NCBI GenBank assembly: GCA_958430865.1
Contig: CAUDNR010000347.1
Location: 37,712-101,711 of the forward strand
Reading direction: 5' to 3'
Source: Entrophospora sp. SA101
Lineage: Eukaryota > Glomeromycota > Glomeromycetes > Entrophosporales > Entrophosporaceae
DNA length: 64,000 nt
Positions 1 to 12,304 of this stretch are shown here, one piece after another; position 1 is the stretch's first letter; the number at the start of each line of letters is the position of its first letter. The translations under genes and the position numbers were made by a program. The notes beneath the pieces were generated by a model. That model ran no database searches, was not told the DNA's origin, and saw only the letters and a list, made by a program, of their open reading frames with translations.

Positions 1-1249
1 TAATATTTTATTTAAATAAACTTTTATCTTCTTTACCCAAAATTATTCGCTAATAACAAAATCAATTCGTTGATCCCCTATTCATTCTAATCCACGCAAA
101 AACAAAAATAATTGTTATCACCAATTAAAATACGCTCTCCCGAATTTAATCGGTGACACAATCAAGAAAAGAATTATCTTAAAATCAACCATTGATATCT
201 TTTTTATTATTATTATTTTAGCAAAGCGCACACAAAACTTTCAAAACAATTTAATGTTATTTTATATTAATATGTTTTTCCCCTCGGTATGTGTTTTCTG
301 TATATATATGGTTAAAATTTGTGGCTTTGGGTGATCGCGATAATGCTAATTAATGAAGCAATCTTCTTTTCATAATTGATAATAATAAATGTTTCAAAGA
401 TGTCCAAGTGCTGTTATGTGAATTAATTCTGTGTTTTAAAAAAAAGAGAAATTTTGTTATCGTATTCTATGAAATTCTAGAAAGTCAATCATTCCAGTAT
501 TTAGAATTTCCATATTTAGAATATTCCCTGACTGAAGTTTATGTAAAAAGCCTATATTATACTTTTTGAACAAATTAATACGTAGATCATTGTTTAGTAG
601 ATTATGAAAATAGGATTTTCAACAAAGGTCGATCCCCAAATTTGGTAATAATCCTGACTGAACTTTTTTTACGTGGTCTTGCATACCCAGTTTAATAATT
701 ATCCGAGGTCCTACCATTACTTTACCACAACGTCGATCATTTCAACATTAAAGCTCAAAATTATTTTTGCCTTTAGGTTTTGCTCAAAATATACTACACT
801 ATAATTATAATTATGTCATAACACTCTACATTTTCCTTTTTATTGAAAACCCAAAAATTTATGTCCAAATAGAGAAAAGTTTTGTGTATGCTAATAACAC
901 TTTAGTCATTTTTGTAATACCTAAATTTGAAAAAAATTGCCTTTTTAAAGCAAAAAAACTAAAAGTTTATAGCGTTAGTTTCTTTTCTTACGTAAAGTCA
1001 TTAATTTTCTCAAGCTTTTTACTTTTTTTTTTTCTCATAAAAAAATAAATTTTGTTAATCCACACATTTTACAATTATTACTCGTCATAATTAAATATTA
1101 TTTTAAAATATTTTAGAATTGTTACTATCAACTAATAATTAAAAGAGCTCGTTAGACTTTGTTACCAAGAGCTCTCGAAGGTTTTTAATTTGAACAACCT
1201 TTATCCGCCATTTAGTTACTTTCAGTAAATTACCAAGTTACTACTGAAG
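1..1249. other. AT-rich intergenic DNA
   Basis: No gene is supported. An open frame around 767-1048 is rich in Phe, Lys and Asn, matches no motif I recognise and looks like chance in AT-rich DNA. The last hundred or so bases should include the promoter and 5' UTR of the kinase gene that follows, but no specific element stands out. Confidence 0.6.
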
Positions 1250-3128
1250 ATGACTAACGACATAGTAGTTGGTGGATATTGGTTAGTTGAAGACAAAATC
1301 GGTGAGGGTGCCTTTGGCCAGGTCTTTCGAGGTATATTATTTATTTATTCATTTACTATTGTCATATGCAATTCTTTAATTATGTGCTTAAAAATGATTT
1401 CTCCTCCTGTTAATAGCTAAACACATTATAACAAAAGAATTATATGCTCTTAAAAGAGAAGAAACAATTGTTTACAGTCCTCAACTACCAGATGAATACA
1501 AGTTCTTAAAATCATTAGAAGGACATGGTAAATTTTTTTTAATAACTTCGAATATTCAAATTACCTTTTCATATTATGCTAATTGATTATTATGCGTTTA
1601 TTAAAAAGATCATATTCCTAAAGTTTATTGGTATGGTGAGAAATTGGGTTGGAATTGCATTGTTATGGACATGTTAGGCCCAAGTTTACGTATGTTGTCA
1701 AAAGCATTCTGTACTTTGCCTGTAGATTTCGTAAGCAATGTTTCAATTCAAATGGTGTGTATAAGATATAAAATAGTATACATAGATATATAAATTTATT
1801 ATTATACGGATTCATATAATATTACCTAAATTTAATTATTAATTATTTTTATATTTGTATATATATATAAATCAAATGATTTATATATATAGGTAAAAAT
1901 TATGGAATATGTCCATAGTAAAGGAATCATTTATCGTGATATAAAGCCAGACAATTTCCTACTCGAAAACAATTTTCCGATACCTTTAGATCAGCTAGCA
2001 GAACCAAATATATTTGATTTAGTTAATGATAGCCCCAGATCCAAAAAAATCCAAATGCTGGTTGGAAGAAAATACAAGACTTTTCTTGTTGATTTTGGAC
2101 TGGCTGCATACTATATCGATCAAAAAACAGGAAAGCATATACCAAAAAATAAAAAAATGCTAAAAAGCAAGACCGGCACCGCTCGTTATGCCAGTATTAA
2201 TGTTCACAAAGGATATTGTAAGCTAATTAAATAATATTAAGCGCTTTTCTTAACACCGCAGCAATCAATAATATTAATACTTGTATTTATTAATATTAAC
2301 AATAACAAAAAAATTTAATACTGTAATTACGTTCTGTGTTAAAAAAATTTTTTTTTAATAGGTCATACTAGACGTGACGACATGGAATCATTGGGCTATG
2401 TTTTCCTTGAGATGTTAAATGGCTCTCTCCCTTGGTCGGGGATTAGAGCCCTTAGCTCTCAAGAAGGGTGGGCAAAAATGTTAAAAATCAAAAAAGACAC
2501 ATCCCTTGTCAGATTGTGTAAAGGATGTCCTACAGGATTTCTAAAGTATCTCGAGCACTGTAGGAAGCTAAGATACGACGAAAAACCGAATTATGATTAC
2601 TTGAGGAGCATGTTGGTGTGTGTATCTATTCCTTTTTATTAATTAATTTATTAATGTAATAATATACTTAATGAATTTATTTATATACTTAGTGGAACTA
2701 CAGGAACCGGCCCTGAAGCTGAGTTAGTGGCACAAGAAATTGAATGGTTTAATGGAAAACAATCAACATTTACTCTTGGTGGAGGTTTTTCCCCTCGATA
2801 TCAACAAAACTATGACCACATTTCTGGTGCAAGGGAACGTTCAAACTCATTCACTGTTCCATCCAGAAATGACTTATCACCATCACGCCCAAGAACATAT
2901 TCTTTGCCATACAAAGATCCAGAACATGTTGACAATAATATCCAGCCTAACAACTATAATAATCGTAATTCTAGAAATTATTACCTTCATAAAAATCATC
3001 AAAGTAAAAAATATACGAAAGGTTGGTTTACTCCAAAAAATCCTGTTGATATATGGAACCAACAAGTTGCTAATTTTGAAAATGCATGGAAAGAAGTGGT
3101 CAAATTTCAAGTAAAGTCTGAGGAGTGA
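1250..3128 (+). CDS. Casein kinase 1-like serine/threonine kinase
   Basis: Six exons (1250-1331, 1417-1527, 1609-1754, 1893-2217, 2362-2617, 2693-3128) join in frame to a 451-residue protein. Visible kinase landmarks are the glycine loop GEGAFGQVF (residues 18-26), the ALK lysine (Lys40), the catalytic loop YRDIKPDN (Asp129), DFG (180-182) and the CK1-typical GTARYAS segment replacing APE. The family phosphorylates acidic Ser/Thr sites. Between catalytic loop and DFG lie about 45 residues, more than twice the usual CK1 spacing, so there is a basic, proline-containing insertion. The C-terminal exon is a Ser/Asn/Tyr-rich tail without recognised domain. The exon 5 donor is chosen as GTGTGTAT at 2618 because only that phase keeps exon 6 open. 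The subfamily is unclear. The kinase call is firm. Confidence 0.88.
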
Positions 3129-3273
3129 AGAAAAAGACAAAGGCAAGAATTATTAGACCAAATTAAGTGGTTAGAAGAAGAGAATGATAATCACAAAGAG
3201 GTTAAAGACTCAGTTAGAACAGTTAACTTCTCAACAAGTTGCTCAAATTGAAGTTAAAGAGACTAAAAGATGA
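3129..3273 (+). pseudogene. Decayed C-terminal coiled-coil extension of the CK1-like gene
   Basis: Directly after the stop at 3126-3128 the same frame continues as a charged helical sequence (RKRQRQELLDQ, then KWLEEEND). At about 3199-3201 the coiled-coil character shifts to the +1 frame (QLEQLTSQQVAQIE) and runs to a TGA at 3271-3273. This is what a lost coiled-coil tail with one nonsense change and one indel would look like. Alternatively the stop is real and this is old 3' UTR, or an assembly error is present. Confidence 0.5.
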
Positions 3274-3479
3274 TTTTGATTGAAAATAAAAGGTAATTAA
3301 AAAATTAACAAAGTTGAAAAAAAAGTAATTATTTGTTTTATCAAGTTATTCTGCCAGTTTTCTTTTTTTTCTTGATTCTTTACTAGAATTCTCTAATACT
3401 CTTTTGAAAACTCTTTCCTCTTGGTAAATTTCATAAGTAATCTTTTCTTTGTCTAAATATGTTTGCAAAGATTTGGTAT

Positions 3480-3760
3480 CTGCTAATTTAAAAATGTAAG
3501 GAGCAATTTTTCACCTTGTTCCTTTTTCAAAATACTTCTAATGGTGCTGTAATTCTTGGGTTCCATAGTAGATCTGATGTAAATGAGTTTCATATTAACT
3601 ATTTTTGTCTAGATGAATATCATGATCACATTACATTGATAATACAATTTGTGATGTTAAACAAACATTATTGGTCCCTGAAATCTTTGGTAATACCAAT
3701 GTTCACTTTGTCTGGTTTTGTTGCAGCATGCCCCATTTAAGATTATGTAAATATTCTATG
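3480..3760 (-). repeat. Degenerate dispersed repeat (partner at 62.2-62.6 kb)
   Basis: Two blocks here are clearly similar to the segment near 62240-62580, in the same order and orientation. One covers the words 'gctgtaattcttgggttcca', the other 'ttcactttgtctg'. The rest of 3274-4427 shows no gene. A plus-strand frame at 3516-3740 has no recognisable domain. The minus strand gives broken kinase-like phrases (for example VKSVAKDIEYLHN, read with a frame change), so this may be debris of a multi-copy kinase gene, but that is weak. Confidence 0.4.
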
Positions 3761-4427
3761 TCTTTAGCAACTGATTTAACTTTTGTTCTTGATTAAGTTG
3801 CAAATGCCATAAAAGTACAGCTTCAATATCATCAATTGATTGACCATTATTAAAGATTTGTTAAAACTTTTGCACAAATTGATTGGGTATACAATGACAT
3901 TATATCATAAACGATATGGAGAGTAATAAGATTAGTTAAAATGTTTTTGTTATGTAAATCCTAACAACATATGTTAAATTTTCAAGTTACTTTGACTAGA
4001 TGGATTCAGGACCCTTTTTAATCTTTGTTGTATAATCGATACTACTTTTTTGTTTTTATCAAGGCATAATCTACTATGGCAAATTACTCCAATTATTTCT
4101 AAAGGCTTCTTTCATCTTCGAATAATGGACACAATCCTTTGATAGGGATTCAACACCAAAATACTCTAGTTGATATTACTGTAATAATAATAAAATGTAT
4201 GTATACAACGTTGCATTAATTAAATTTTTTCTTTCCAAAAAAATGGATCGGTATAATCAGCGATTATTATAATTATAATTGATATTAATAAAATAAAGAA
4301 TAAATTTACAAATTTCGTAATATAAGGAAAAAGATTACTGTTACGATGATCGACATGACACGGTGCCTTGCTACCCTTAAATATGGAATGATTTTCAAGT
4401 TATATATTTTTTTTTATCTCAAAAAAA

Positions 4428-7114
4428 ATGGAACAAAAAATAATATCAGATTCAGTACCTGCTGTAATGAAGAAAAATAAGAAGCCGAAAGTCTCTGAAA
4501 ATGTAAAAAAAGTTAAAGAAAGAATCATTCATTCAAATACTTTATTACAACTTTACAAGGGAAAGGAAAAAGGTTTGATGATTTATTTAAAAAAATTCAT
4601 AGTGTTTTCTCTAGTACTTACTTTTGAATACATTTAAAGAAATGGAACAATATACAACAGAATTAGCAAATTTAAAAGAAAAATTATCAAAATCAGATTC
4701 TCAACTTTTTGTTCTTAATAAAGAGAGTGAAATCTTTCGACAGGCTGCTCAACAATATAAAAAAGAAGCAACTGATTTAAAACAACAATTAGAAGAAAAA
4801 AACACACAATTAAGAAATCAAAAATTATTAGATGATGATATCCAACAACTAAGAAGAGAAAATGATGAATTTAGTAAAAAGATACGGGTGTTGGAGGTAA
4901 AAATCAATTAAATGAAAACATCACTATTAAAATTAGTAACAATCACGTTAAATATTTTTTTTGCTTGTGGGAATAATTGGATTTATTGTATTCTTTGAAT
5001 TTATTTTTTTATTTCTATTCTTACAAGACTTTAAAAGGACGATTGGAACATAAGATTAATGAGAATAAATTAGCTAAAATGCTGAGTGAAAATGAAAGGC
5101 ACGAAATAATAAAACTGAAGAAAGACCTTGAAATAAAGTAAGTGCGTTACTAATGCTTGTATACTGATAGAGCAGATAATTCTTTTTTTTTAATGCTAGG
5201 TTAAAATTACTTAAATAGCCAGCATTCATCCATTTATTTATCATTTTGTTCTGGAAACTAGCATTATACATTTGATACACCATGGCAGGTTCACTAGTAT
5301 TGCACTTCCTCTAGATGGGCCTAATTTATGGTTGATAAATTGAAAATATTATTATAATTATATAATTATTATGATATTCATTGCTTAATTCATTTCATTT
5401 GTTTTATTTTAAACAGAGATGAAGAAATCAGAAGAAACCAGTCAGAAGCTGATAAAATCAAAGATGAATTAAAATTATTAAGAAATAGTGAGGAAGAATT
5501 ACAGGATAAGATATTAGAGCGAGATTTTAGAATTGCAATAATGGATGAGACTATAACAGAAAATACTTCAACAATCGCCGAATTAAATAAACAATTGGAC
5601 ATTGCACAGACTACATGTAATTAACGTGAATGCCTGCATTTTAGTTTTTTTTTTTCAAGGATTAAACATTGATTTTTGTTAACAGTTATTAATGGAAAAT
5701 TAATAGGTCTTATTACTGAACTAAGTGGATCAATGTGTTTAATGTCATTTTTACGACAAAATTTTACACTAGAAAAGTTTGATGTTCTGACGAATATCTT
5801 GAATGAAATTATTTGTGGCTTGGACACACCTATTTATTTAAATATTTATTCAAATATCATTGATGATGAGACCAAATCATATCCCAGAAAATCTTCTCTG
5901 AAAAATCCTAATGATATAAAGTTACCTGTTATTTTGCCAGATAAAGAAAAGGATATTATATTATTTTTGGTTCATCTTATTTCAGAAGAATACGAGGTTT
6001 GTTGTTTCCACTGTACACAGGATTTTTATTTTGTTATCTTTATATTATTATCCTTATTATTATCTTGCATGACATATAATTTCGTTTCATTTCATTTATA
6101 GAATGAATTTTTTGAAAAAATACTATTTTGGATTTCCGATAAAATTATTTCATACAAAGATGAAAATCTTAACCTAGGATATATCAGGTGTGCATTTAAA
6201 TTAATTCATATATTATTATTACTTAGAATTTCCTAACCGCTTGAATATATATGTCTATAGTCGATTGTGTAGATTATTCGTTGCAATTTGTCGAACTTTA
6301 AATGAAATTCAACGTGTTCGAATATTGTGTTATGATATCTGCCGAGAAAAAACAAATAACAATTTTGTTCTTTCCATCCTTGCCAATACAGCAGTAATTT
6401 GGCCATGTACCCTCAAAATGCCAAACGATTTTGACTATGATGTTATAGAATCACTTAAAAAGGGTATATATACATTTCATTTTTAATCATACTATTTTCT
6501 GTTTTAAAATAAAATTTACTCATATATATATGTAAATCATACATAGGCCATTCAATATTTTTAAATATTTTTGAATGTATTGCTGTAGATTGTATAAAGG
6601 AAATAAAAGATTCAAATGTAAGTATTCGATTTATTTAAATATATTTTTTATTTTCATTTTTATTTTTATTTTAATCAATTGAGAAAAAAGACATTCAATC
6701 AGAATTTAATTCTATAGATTTCTAAATTAGAAGAAACCTTTACAAGATTTTGTTCTTGGAATCAAACACATGAAGTTCCTTCATTGCAGGAAATTTTTGA
6801 TAATTTAATTAATTTTGTTAGCTCACCAGAATTTCATGAATTTTGTAATCAAATGAATAATATGGATAATATAGGTAATAATTATATTATTATATTTGTT
6901 GTGAATATGTATATATTAAAAAAGTAAGCAACTATAATCATCTTTTACTATTTTATATTTATTTATTATTATGGTTATCAATTAATTAGGAAAATCCAAC
7001 ATCTTTCGTTTTAATCTTTTAAAATCCATTGAATTGATTTCATCTCGGTTGCAATGTGACAGCATACATAAAAATACTATTATCTCACTGGTAAAAAAAA
7101 TAAACAATAGTTAA
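4428..7114 (+). CDS. Coiled-coil protein with ICE1-like C-terminal region
   Basis: Ten exons (4428-4572, 4640-4896, 5028-5137, 5417-5616, 5686-5996, 6102-6187, 6261-6463, 6547-6617, 6718-6874, 6990-7114) give 554 residues with every phase matching. Residues about 45-240 are a long coiled coil (LKEKLSKSDSQL, TDLKQQLEEK). The C-terminal half is helical. Exon 7 contains LCRLFVAICRTLNE, QRVRILCYDICRE and ILANTAVIWP, which from memory closely follows the conserved LCR-ICR-CY-KE-AN pattern of ICE1, a scaffold of the little elongation complex in snRNA transcription. The N-terminal coiled coil followed by a C-terminal helical region fits ICE1, but the protein is far shorter than the human one. No other family came to mind. 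The first intron donor is GTTTGA. The last exon could instead splice on at 7091. Identity is an inference. Confidence 0.6.
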
Positions 7115-7971
7115 ACATTTAAGTGTACGGTTTTATCAAGTTCCTTTATTAACTAAAGCTGCGCATCTTTACTGCGAATCAAATTTGATTGTTTTATCAA
7201 TATATCTAATACAAATAATAAAATTAATAATATTAAAACAAATAAATGATAATTATGATGATAATAAATTATAATTTGCTAAATTACAATGCTTCAAAGA
7301 CCTCGATAGGTAGTAAATCAATTTAGTTGTATCTCTTTTTTTACTCTCCCATTTTCTTGCATTTAGCACATAATGTGAATGTGGCTTTATTTCACCTATT
7401 AAAACAAGATTTTACAATTAAAATGGGCGTTTTGCCATTTTAAATTTCTATAATCGAAACTGATTCGGAAGTCCGGCTGTTAATTAATTTTCTTGTGATA
7501 ATCAATATAATGAGAGGTTATTTAAATATAACATTAAACCGTGGTTTTGAAACCGCAGTTTATTGATCATATACTTGAATCTGATTTGTCAATTAACAAC
7601 CACGATTTTAATACAATTGGGGCATGCTTGGGGTCCAGTATTATGTGTTACAAATATATGAGAATATTGATTTTCATTGAGAATTTTTTGCTGATTTAAA
7701 CCCTGATAACTTTTGAAGGAAACAATTTTATAAGCTTCAAATTAAAGATAAATTGAATTATCATTAAACAAGAATATGGAGAACTTTTTTTTATTTTCAT
7801 ATTAACTAAGGTAAAAAACAAAAGTAAAAACCTAATTGTTACTAAAAAAAAAGGAAAAAAAGGGACCCATATTCTTGATTTGTAAATATTATATACAACT
7901 ATCTGATATATGAAATATTGTTACATATAGATTTAATTTTTTTAAATAAATCATAAATTACAATTTACAGC
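7115..7971. other. Intergenic region between convergent genes
   Basis: About 860 bases between the ends of two convergent genes. I see AT-rich sequence with poly-A and poly-T stretches (for example 7841-7862) and no coding, RNA or repeat signal. It should hold both 3' UTRs. Confidence 0.5.
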
Positions 7972-9813
7972 TCATTCATTATCCACATTCCTAATCAAGA
8001 TATCATTATGTTTTAACAATTTCTTGACTTTTTCAATAGGAACCTCTTTACGATGAAATATTCCTGCAGCAAGTGCTGCCTCAACACCAGTGCATTTAAA
8101 AACTTCAAGGAAGTGAGATTCATTACCAGCTCCACTTGAAGCAATAATAGGAATCTTTACACTTTTTTTAACATCTTCTATCAATTCCAAATCATAACCT
8201 GAGTTTGTACCATCCTTATCAATACAATTCAACAAAATTTCTCCTGCTCCCATTATCTCACAAATGGTAACTAACTGATAAACATCCACATCTCTTGTTT
8301 CCCTACCACCTTTCACTGTACATTGATACCAACACCATGTTTCTTTATTTGGACCTGGATACTTTGTTTTGATCACATGATGTGGAGTTTCTTCTGGGCT
8401 CTTGACATAAACTTTTTTTGGATCAACTGAAATCACAACTGCCTGTGATCCATAACCCTTTGATATCAATTCAATTGCTGTACTACCATCCAAACTACAC
8501 CCATTCTTCAAGTATTTTTCTACAGCATAAACAGCATCACTACCAATTGATACTTTATCAGCACCTGACCTAAAGTATTCACCAGCTACATCTAGTGCTG
8601 AATGAAATTTTCCATCAGGATCAATAAAATCTCGTATCCCACCACCAATTGTTAAAGGTACAAAAACTGTTTCTGATGTTTTACGTAAAATCTCCAACAT
8701 TGGTAAATCTGATAATGGAAAATTTCTATATGATGTTATATTTAAAAAGGTGATTTCATCTGCACCCTCTTCAAAATATCTACGTGCCAAGTCAACAGGC
8801 TTACCAAGATTTCTTACTCTACGTGTCACTTTTATATTATTATTGACATCAATAACATTGTTGTCATTATCAATATCTTCTCTTACATCATATTGATCAC
8901 CTTTGGTGACAACTAAATCCCCTTGATCATTTGTTCTAACGTCTAAGCAAGCAATAATTCTTTTTGTGAAATGGTCTTTTGATAATAAGACAGGGTTTAT
9001 TTTAGTTGCAGAATAATTTTTATTGGAATTGTTGTTTTTGTTGTTGATAGAACTAATAATATCTTTTTCCAAAAAACTTTTTAATATCTTTAATCCAGCT
9101 TTGCCACTTTTTTCTGGATGAAATTGTGTACAAAATATATTATCTTTCTGAATTGAACTTATGAAAACCTCTGATCCATACTGAGTTGTTGAAAGAGTCC
9201 ATTCCAGAAGTGAGTTAGAGTATGGTACGGCATAAGAGTGAACAAAATAATAGACATTATTATTTTTTATACCAAAAAGATCACCATTGTCATTATCATT
9301 ATCATTATCATCTTTCAATAGTATGTTGACCTCATTCCATCCCATGTGAGGCACTGATTTCTCATCATTCTTGTCAAATTTCTTTACGATTCCAGGTATA
9401 ATACCCAATCCTGATACACCAGGGCTTTCTTCAGAACCTTCAAACATTGTTTGTAATGCAACGCATATCCCCATAAATGGTTTTCCTGAAGAGATATATT
9501 TTTTTAAAGGTTCCACATATTGTTTTGCCACCAACGAATTCATTGCACTACCAAATGCTCCGACTCCAGGAAAAATTAATTTCTATTTAATAAAAAAAAT
9601 TTTTTTTTGGTGGGATATAATAAACAATTCATCAGTTGATAATATTTAATTAATCAAAAAATTAATTGTTGATTTCGGTAATGGACTTACGTCAGCTTTT
9701 AAAATATCAGTCGGTTCTTTTACCCATTTAATTTCAAAGCCTAATCTATTCACAGCATTCACTAAACTACGAACATTACCTGCACCATAATCTAATAAAT
9801 ATAATTCACTCAT
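7972..9813 (-). CDS. HIS7: Imidazole glycerol phosphate synthase (HisH-HisF fusion)
   Basis: Two exons (9813-9691 and 9582-7972, minus strand) encode 577 residues. The enzyme makes imidazole glycerol phosphate and AICAR from PRFAR and glutamine, the fifth step of histidine synthesis. Fungi fuse glutaminase and cyclase in one chain. The glutaminase half starts SELYLLDYGAGN and has the nucleophile in MGICVALQ (Cys81) and the His/Glu pair in TQFHPEKSG (about 196 and 198). The cyclase half shows RIIACLDVRTND, VPLTIGGGIRDF, CIDKDGTNSGYD and IIASSGAGN, with both catalytic aspartates. The ATG at 9813 gives the standard N-terminus. An in-frame extension to 9879 starts with GTG and is not needed. An Asp/Asn repeat near residue 133 comes from a short microsatellite in the linker-side loop. 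Nothing is missing. Confidence 0.97.
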
Positions 9814-9996
9814 TTGGGGCAAAGTGAATAAAGTGAGTGACACAAGGAAAAAGATTATCGTTTTAAATGCTATCGCCACTTCTATTTAAATCGTAACCTT
9901 TTTTATAATATTAAATAGTCAATCAACAAACATGGCTTGAAAAAGATAAACTTTTGAAAAAAATTTTTCTGGATATTCTATAAAAAAATATATTTA
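9814..9996. promoter_or_regulatory. Upstream region of HIS7
   Basis: Just 183 bases separate the HIS7 start from the end of a transposon remnant, so its promoter must lie here or inside the element. I could not identify a Gcn4-type TGACTC site in these bases. Confidence 0.25.
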
Positions 9997-10751
9997 CAGT
10001 CAATCCTCGATAAACCGAACTTTTGGGAATCACAAAAATAGGATCGGCTTATCAAAATTCGTATTGGTTGTAAAATATAAATTTTACAAATTATTCTAAA
10101 CAAAAATATTTATCTAAAGATTGTTACGCTGAACTATTAATCTTATGACTTGATGTTTTTTTTCTAAGAGTACGAATGCACTTTTCGCATACATCGAAAT
10201 CACTTAGAGGGTATACTAAAAAATTTAATAAATCCCATTATGGTATCTGTAATAGAAATTCCTGGAATAAAGGTTTCATCCCGTTGCTCATCTATTCCTG
10301 TTTGTTGAATTAATGCAATAATGTCCTCATATTCCATTAATAATTCACCTACAACCATGTTATTCTCAATATTTAAATACTCGTCCGCTAAAAGTGAATC
10401 ATCAAATGGGAGTTAGTTAATTAAGTCTTGAACTTCTCGATTTTCTCGTTCAACTTTCAATTTCAACATTATCAACTTCAATATTATTCAAAATTCTAAT
10501 TTCATTAGAACATGACATGGTTAAAGTATATAGAAAGTAGATCGACATTATTTTTAAGCCGAATTTTTATCATTATAAGACGAATTTTAAAACCAGTTTA
10601 TGATCATTTTCGGCTTAGAAAGTTACATTTTTATTATTTTGTAGAAATTATAAAAAAATTCGGTTTAACGAAATAATTTTTATTAAATATGATTCGGTTA
10701 ACCAATTTTGCATCGTTATAAAGCGAAAATCGATCTATCAAGGTTTGACTG
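9997..10751 (-). mobile_element. Pogo/Tigger-like DNA transposon remnant with transposase C-terminus
   Basis: The left end CAGTCAATCCTCGATAAACC and the inverted right end CAGTCAAACCTTGATAGATC are imperfect terminal inverted repeats. Both are flanked by TA (9995-9996 and 10752-10753), the target duplication of the Tc1/mariner-pogo superfamily. On the minus strand, around 10400-10200, an open stretch reads LLADEYLNIENN, MVVGELLMEYEDIIALIQQ and SITDTIMGFIKFF, which resembles the acidic C-terminal tail of pogo/Tigger transposases. The DDE core is absent at this size (755 bp), so this is a non-autonomous deletion derivative. Ends and TSD are seen directly. The superfamily is inferred. Confidence 0.75.
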
Positions 10752-10799
10752 TAGTTGAGTTAATGATGTATGTCGAAACTTTTGACTTTAGTCATTGGC

Positions 10800-11270
10800 G
10801 TAACTAAAGTATTGACTAAAGGTAGTTTCTCGCCAGGGCTATTTTGACTATTTGACTAAAGTAAAGACCTTGACGCAAGTAAAACCACCGACATAAGTAA
10901 AAACACTTGATACAAGCAGCAATAATGATAATGATAAATAGGATCATCAAAAGTTCCAAATTATGTAAAAATGCGTGCCCGGGGGCAAATAAAGAATTGT
11001 CATTGTTGCATGTATATTGCAATGATGCAAGGAGAGTAATTCATGGGAAGTTTACAAATGTTATAATCTGAATTAGAAATTTCATTTAATTAAACTGATT
11101 ATATTATTATAATTAATTAATTTTTTTCCCGTATATTCTCTTTCAAAATAAAAATGCCTCTTCTTTTTTACAAATTAAAACTATTCTTTATTATAAGATG
11201 AAAAAATCAAATTGTTAACTTGATATTTTTTCGAATTTTTTACCTACGCGTAATAGTAATAGTAGTACGC
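10800..11270. repeat. Dispersed repeat R1, copy 1
   Basis: This segment is similar over several hundred bases, in direct orientation, to 18759-19246. Shared words include 'ttgactaaaggtagtttctc', 'caaattatgtaaa' and 'aaaatgcctcttctttttta'. The copy resumes after the element at 11275-12304 ('catctttggagtatttgaac'), so that element inserted into it. No protein is evident, and the unit's true ends and class are unknown. Confidence 0.7.
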
Positions 11271-11274
11271 AATA

Positions 11275-12304
11275 CAGTTAAACCTTGTTATAACGGATTT
11301 TGTTATACCGAACAAAATCTTCCCTATTAAATAAAAAATTTCGTTATAACGAATTTATATAATAAACCTCGTTATTCCGTATTTATATGAATATGCCAAT
11401 TTTACAAACAACATAACCACAAGACTTCAGCGAAATCATTACCTTTCCTACCGATTTTATCTTTACATAGTAGTTTTGATATTACACCCTGTGTTTAAAA
11501 CGACCATTCCGAAATTATGTAATGTATTTAAATTCCCTGGGTCATGTAAACTCCCCTCCCTACTGGAAGGGCCGCCAAGGTTTATATGTTTACCCAGGGG
11601 ATAGATGGTATATTTATAAATTATTTTAACATGAGTTATTGATTCTAAAAAGTGTGCGCATATATATTTATCAGTTTATAACCATTAAAGAATTTATATA
11701 AAATATATATGTTTCTTTTTTTCCAATTGTTATTAATAAATTATTGTGGTCAATTGCAAAGATTGTTAATTGCGGACATTGCAGACATTAAGTATTTTTT
11801 TAAACGTTGCAACATCGAGAGTTGCAGCACCTTAATTGCGGCACCCATCTTTACAATTTACTTCAATCACGATTCACCAACTTTCCAGTTTTCTCGGAAT
11901 TTTCTTTTTTATGTCATCTTTTTTATTGTTGTTTAATTCCACTTCTGAGCCACCAGTTTTATTTTCTGATATAATAGTATCATCGGACGAACCAGATAAT
12001 AATTTACTTGTTGAAAGATTTATAATACTTTAAGACATCTATTATTATAAGAACTTCCAACAAGAAAGATGATGATTCAAAAAACTAAAAAAATAAATTT
12101 TATACATACTCGGACGTGCTGAAAAAATCTTGAGGTCGACCCAAAACATTTTAAACATACAGTCACAGCAGATGAACAGGTACATAAGAACATTCTATTT
12201 AAAATCTGTTGTGGCAAGATTACTAATCTTGCCACAATGGATTTTTATATGTTTTTAAATGTGACAAGAATTTAGTTATAGTCTGCTGTGACAAGGTTTG
12301 ACTG
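11275..12304. mobile_element. TA-flanked inverted-repeat element, pogo-like, with nested small repeats
   Basis: Left end CAGTTAAACCTTGTTATAAC and inverted right end CAGTCAAACCTTGTCACAGC form imperfect terminal repeats bordered by TA on both sides. Insertion into repeat R1 confirms the borders. Inside, 12163-12304 is itself a palindromic unit with the same kind of ends and resembles the small element at 57453. At 11536-11600 CCCTGGGT and ACCCAGGG form another hairpin. Short open frames near 11709-12033 show no recognisable transposase. The element is non-autonomous. Confidence 0.65.

Noticed and set aside
767..1048. 93-residue open frame on the plus strand
   Set aside because: Phe/Ile/Lys-rich without motif, no good neighbours or splice partners; expected by chance in AT-rich DNA.
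9814..9879. Signal-peptide-like extension of HIS7
   Set aside because: Its first codon is GTG, not ATG, and the enzyme is cytosolic; the ATG at 9813 gives the canonical N-terminus.
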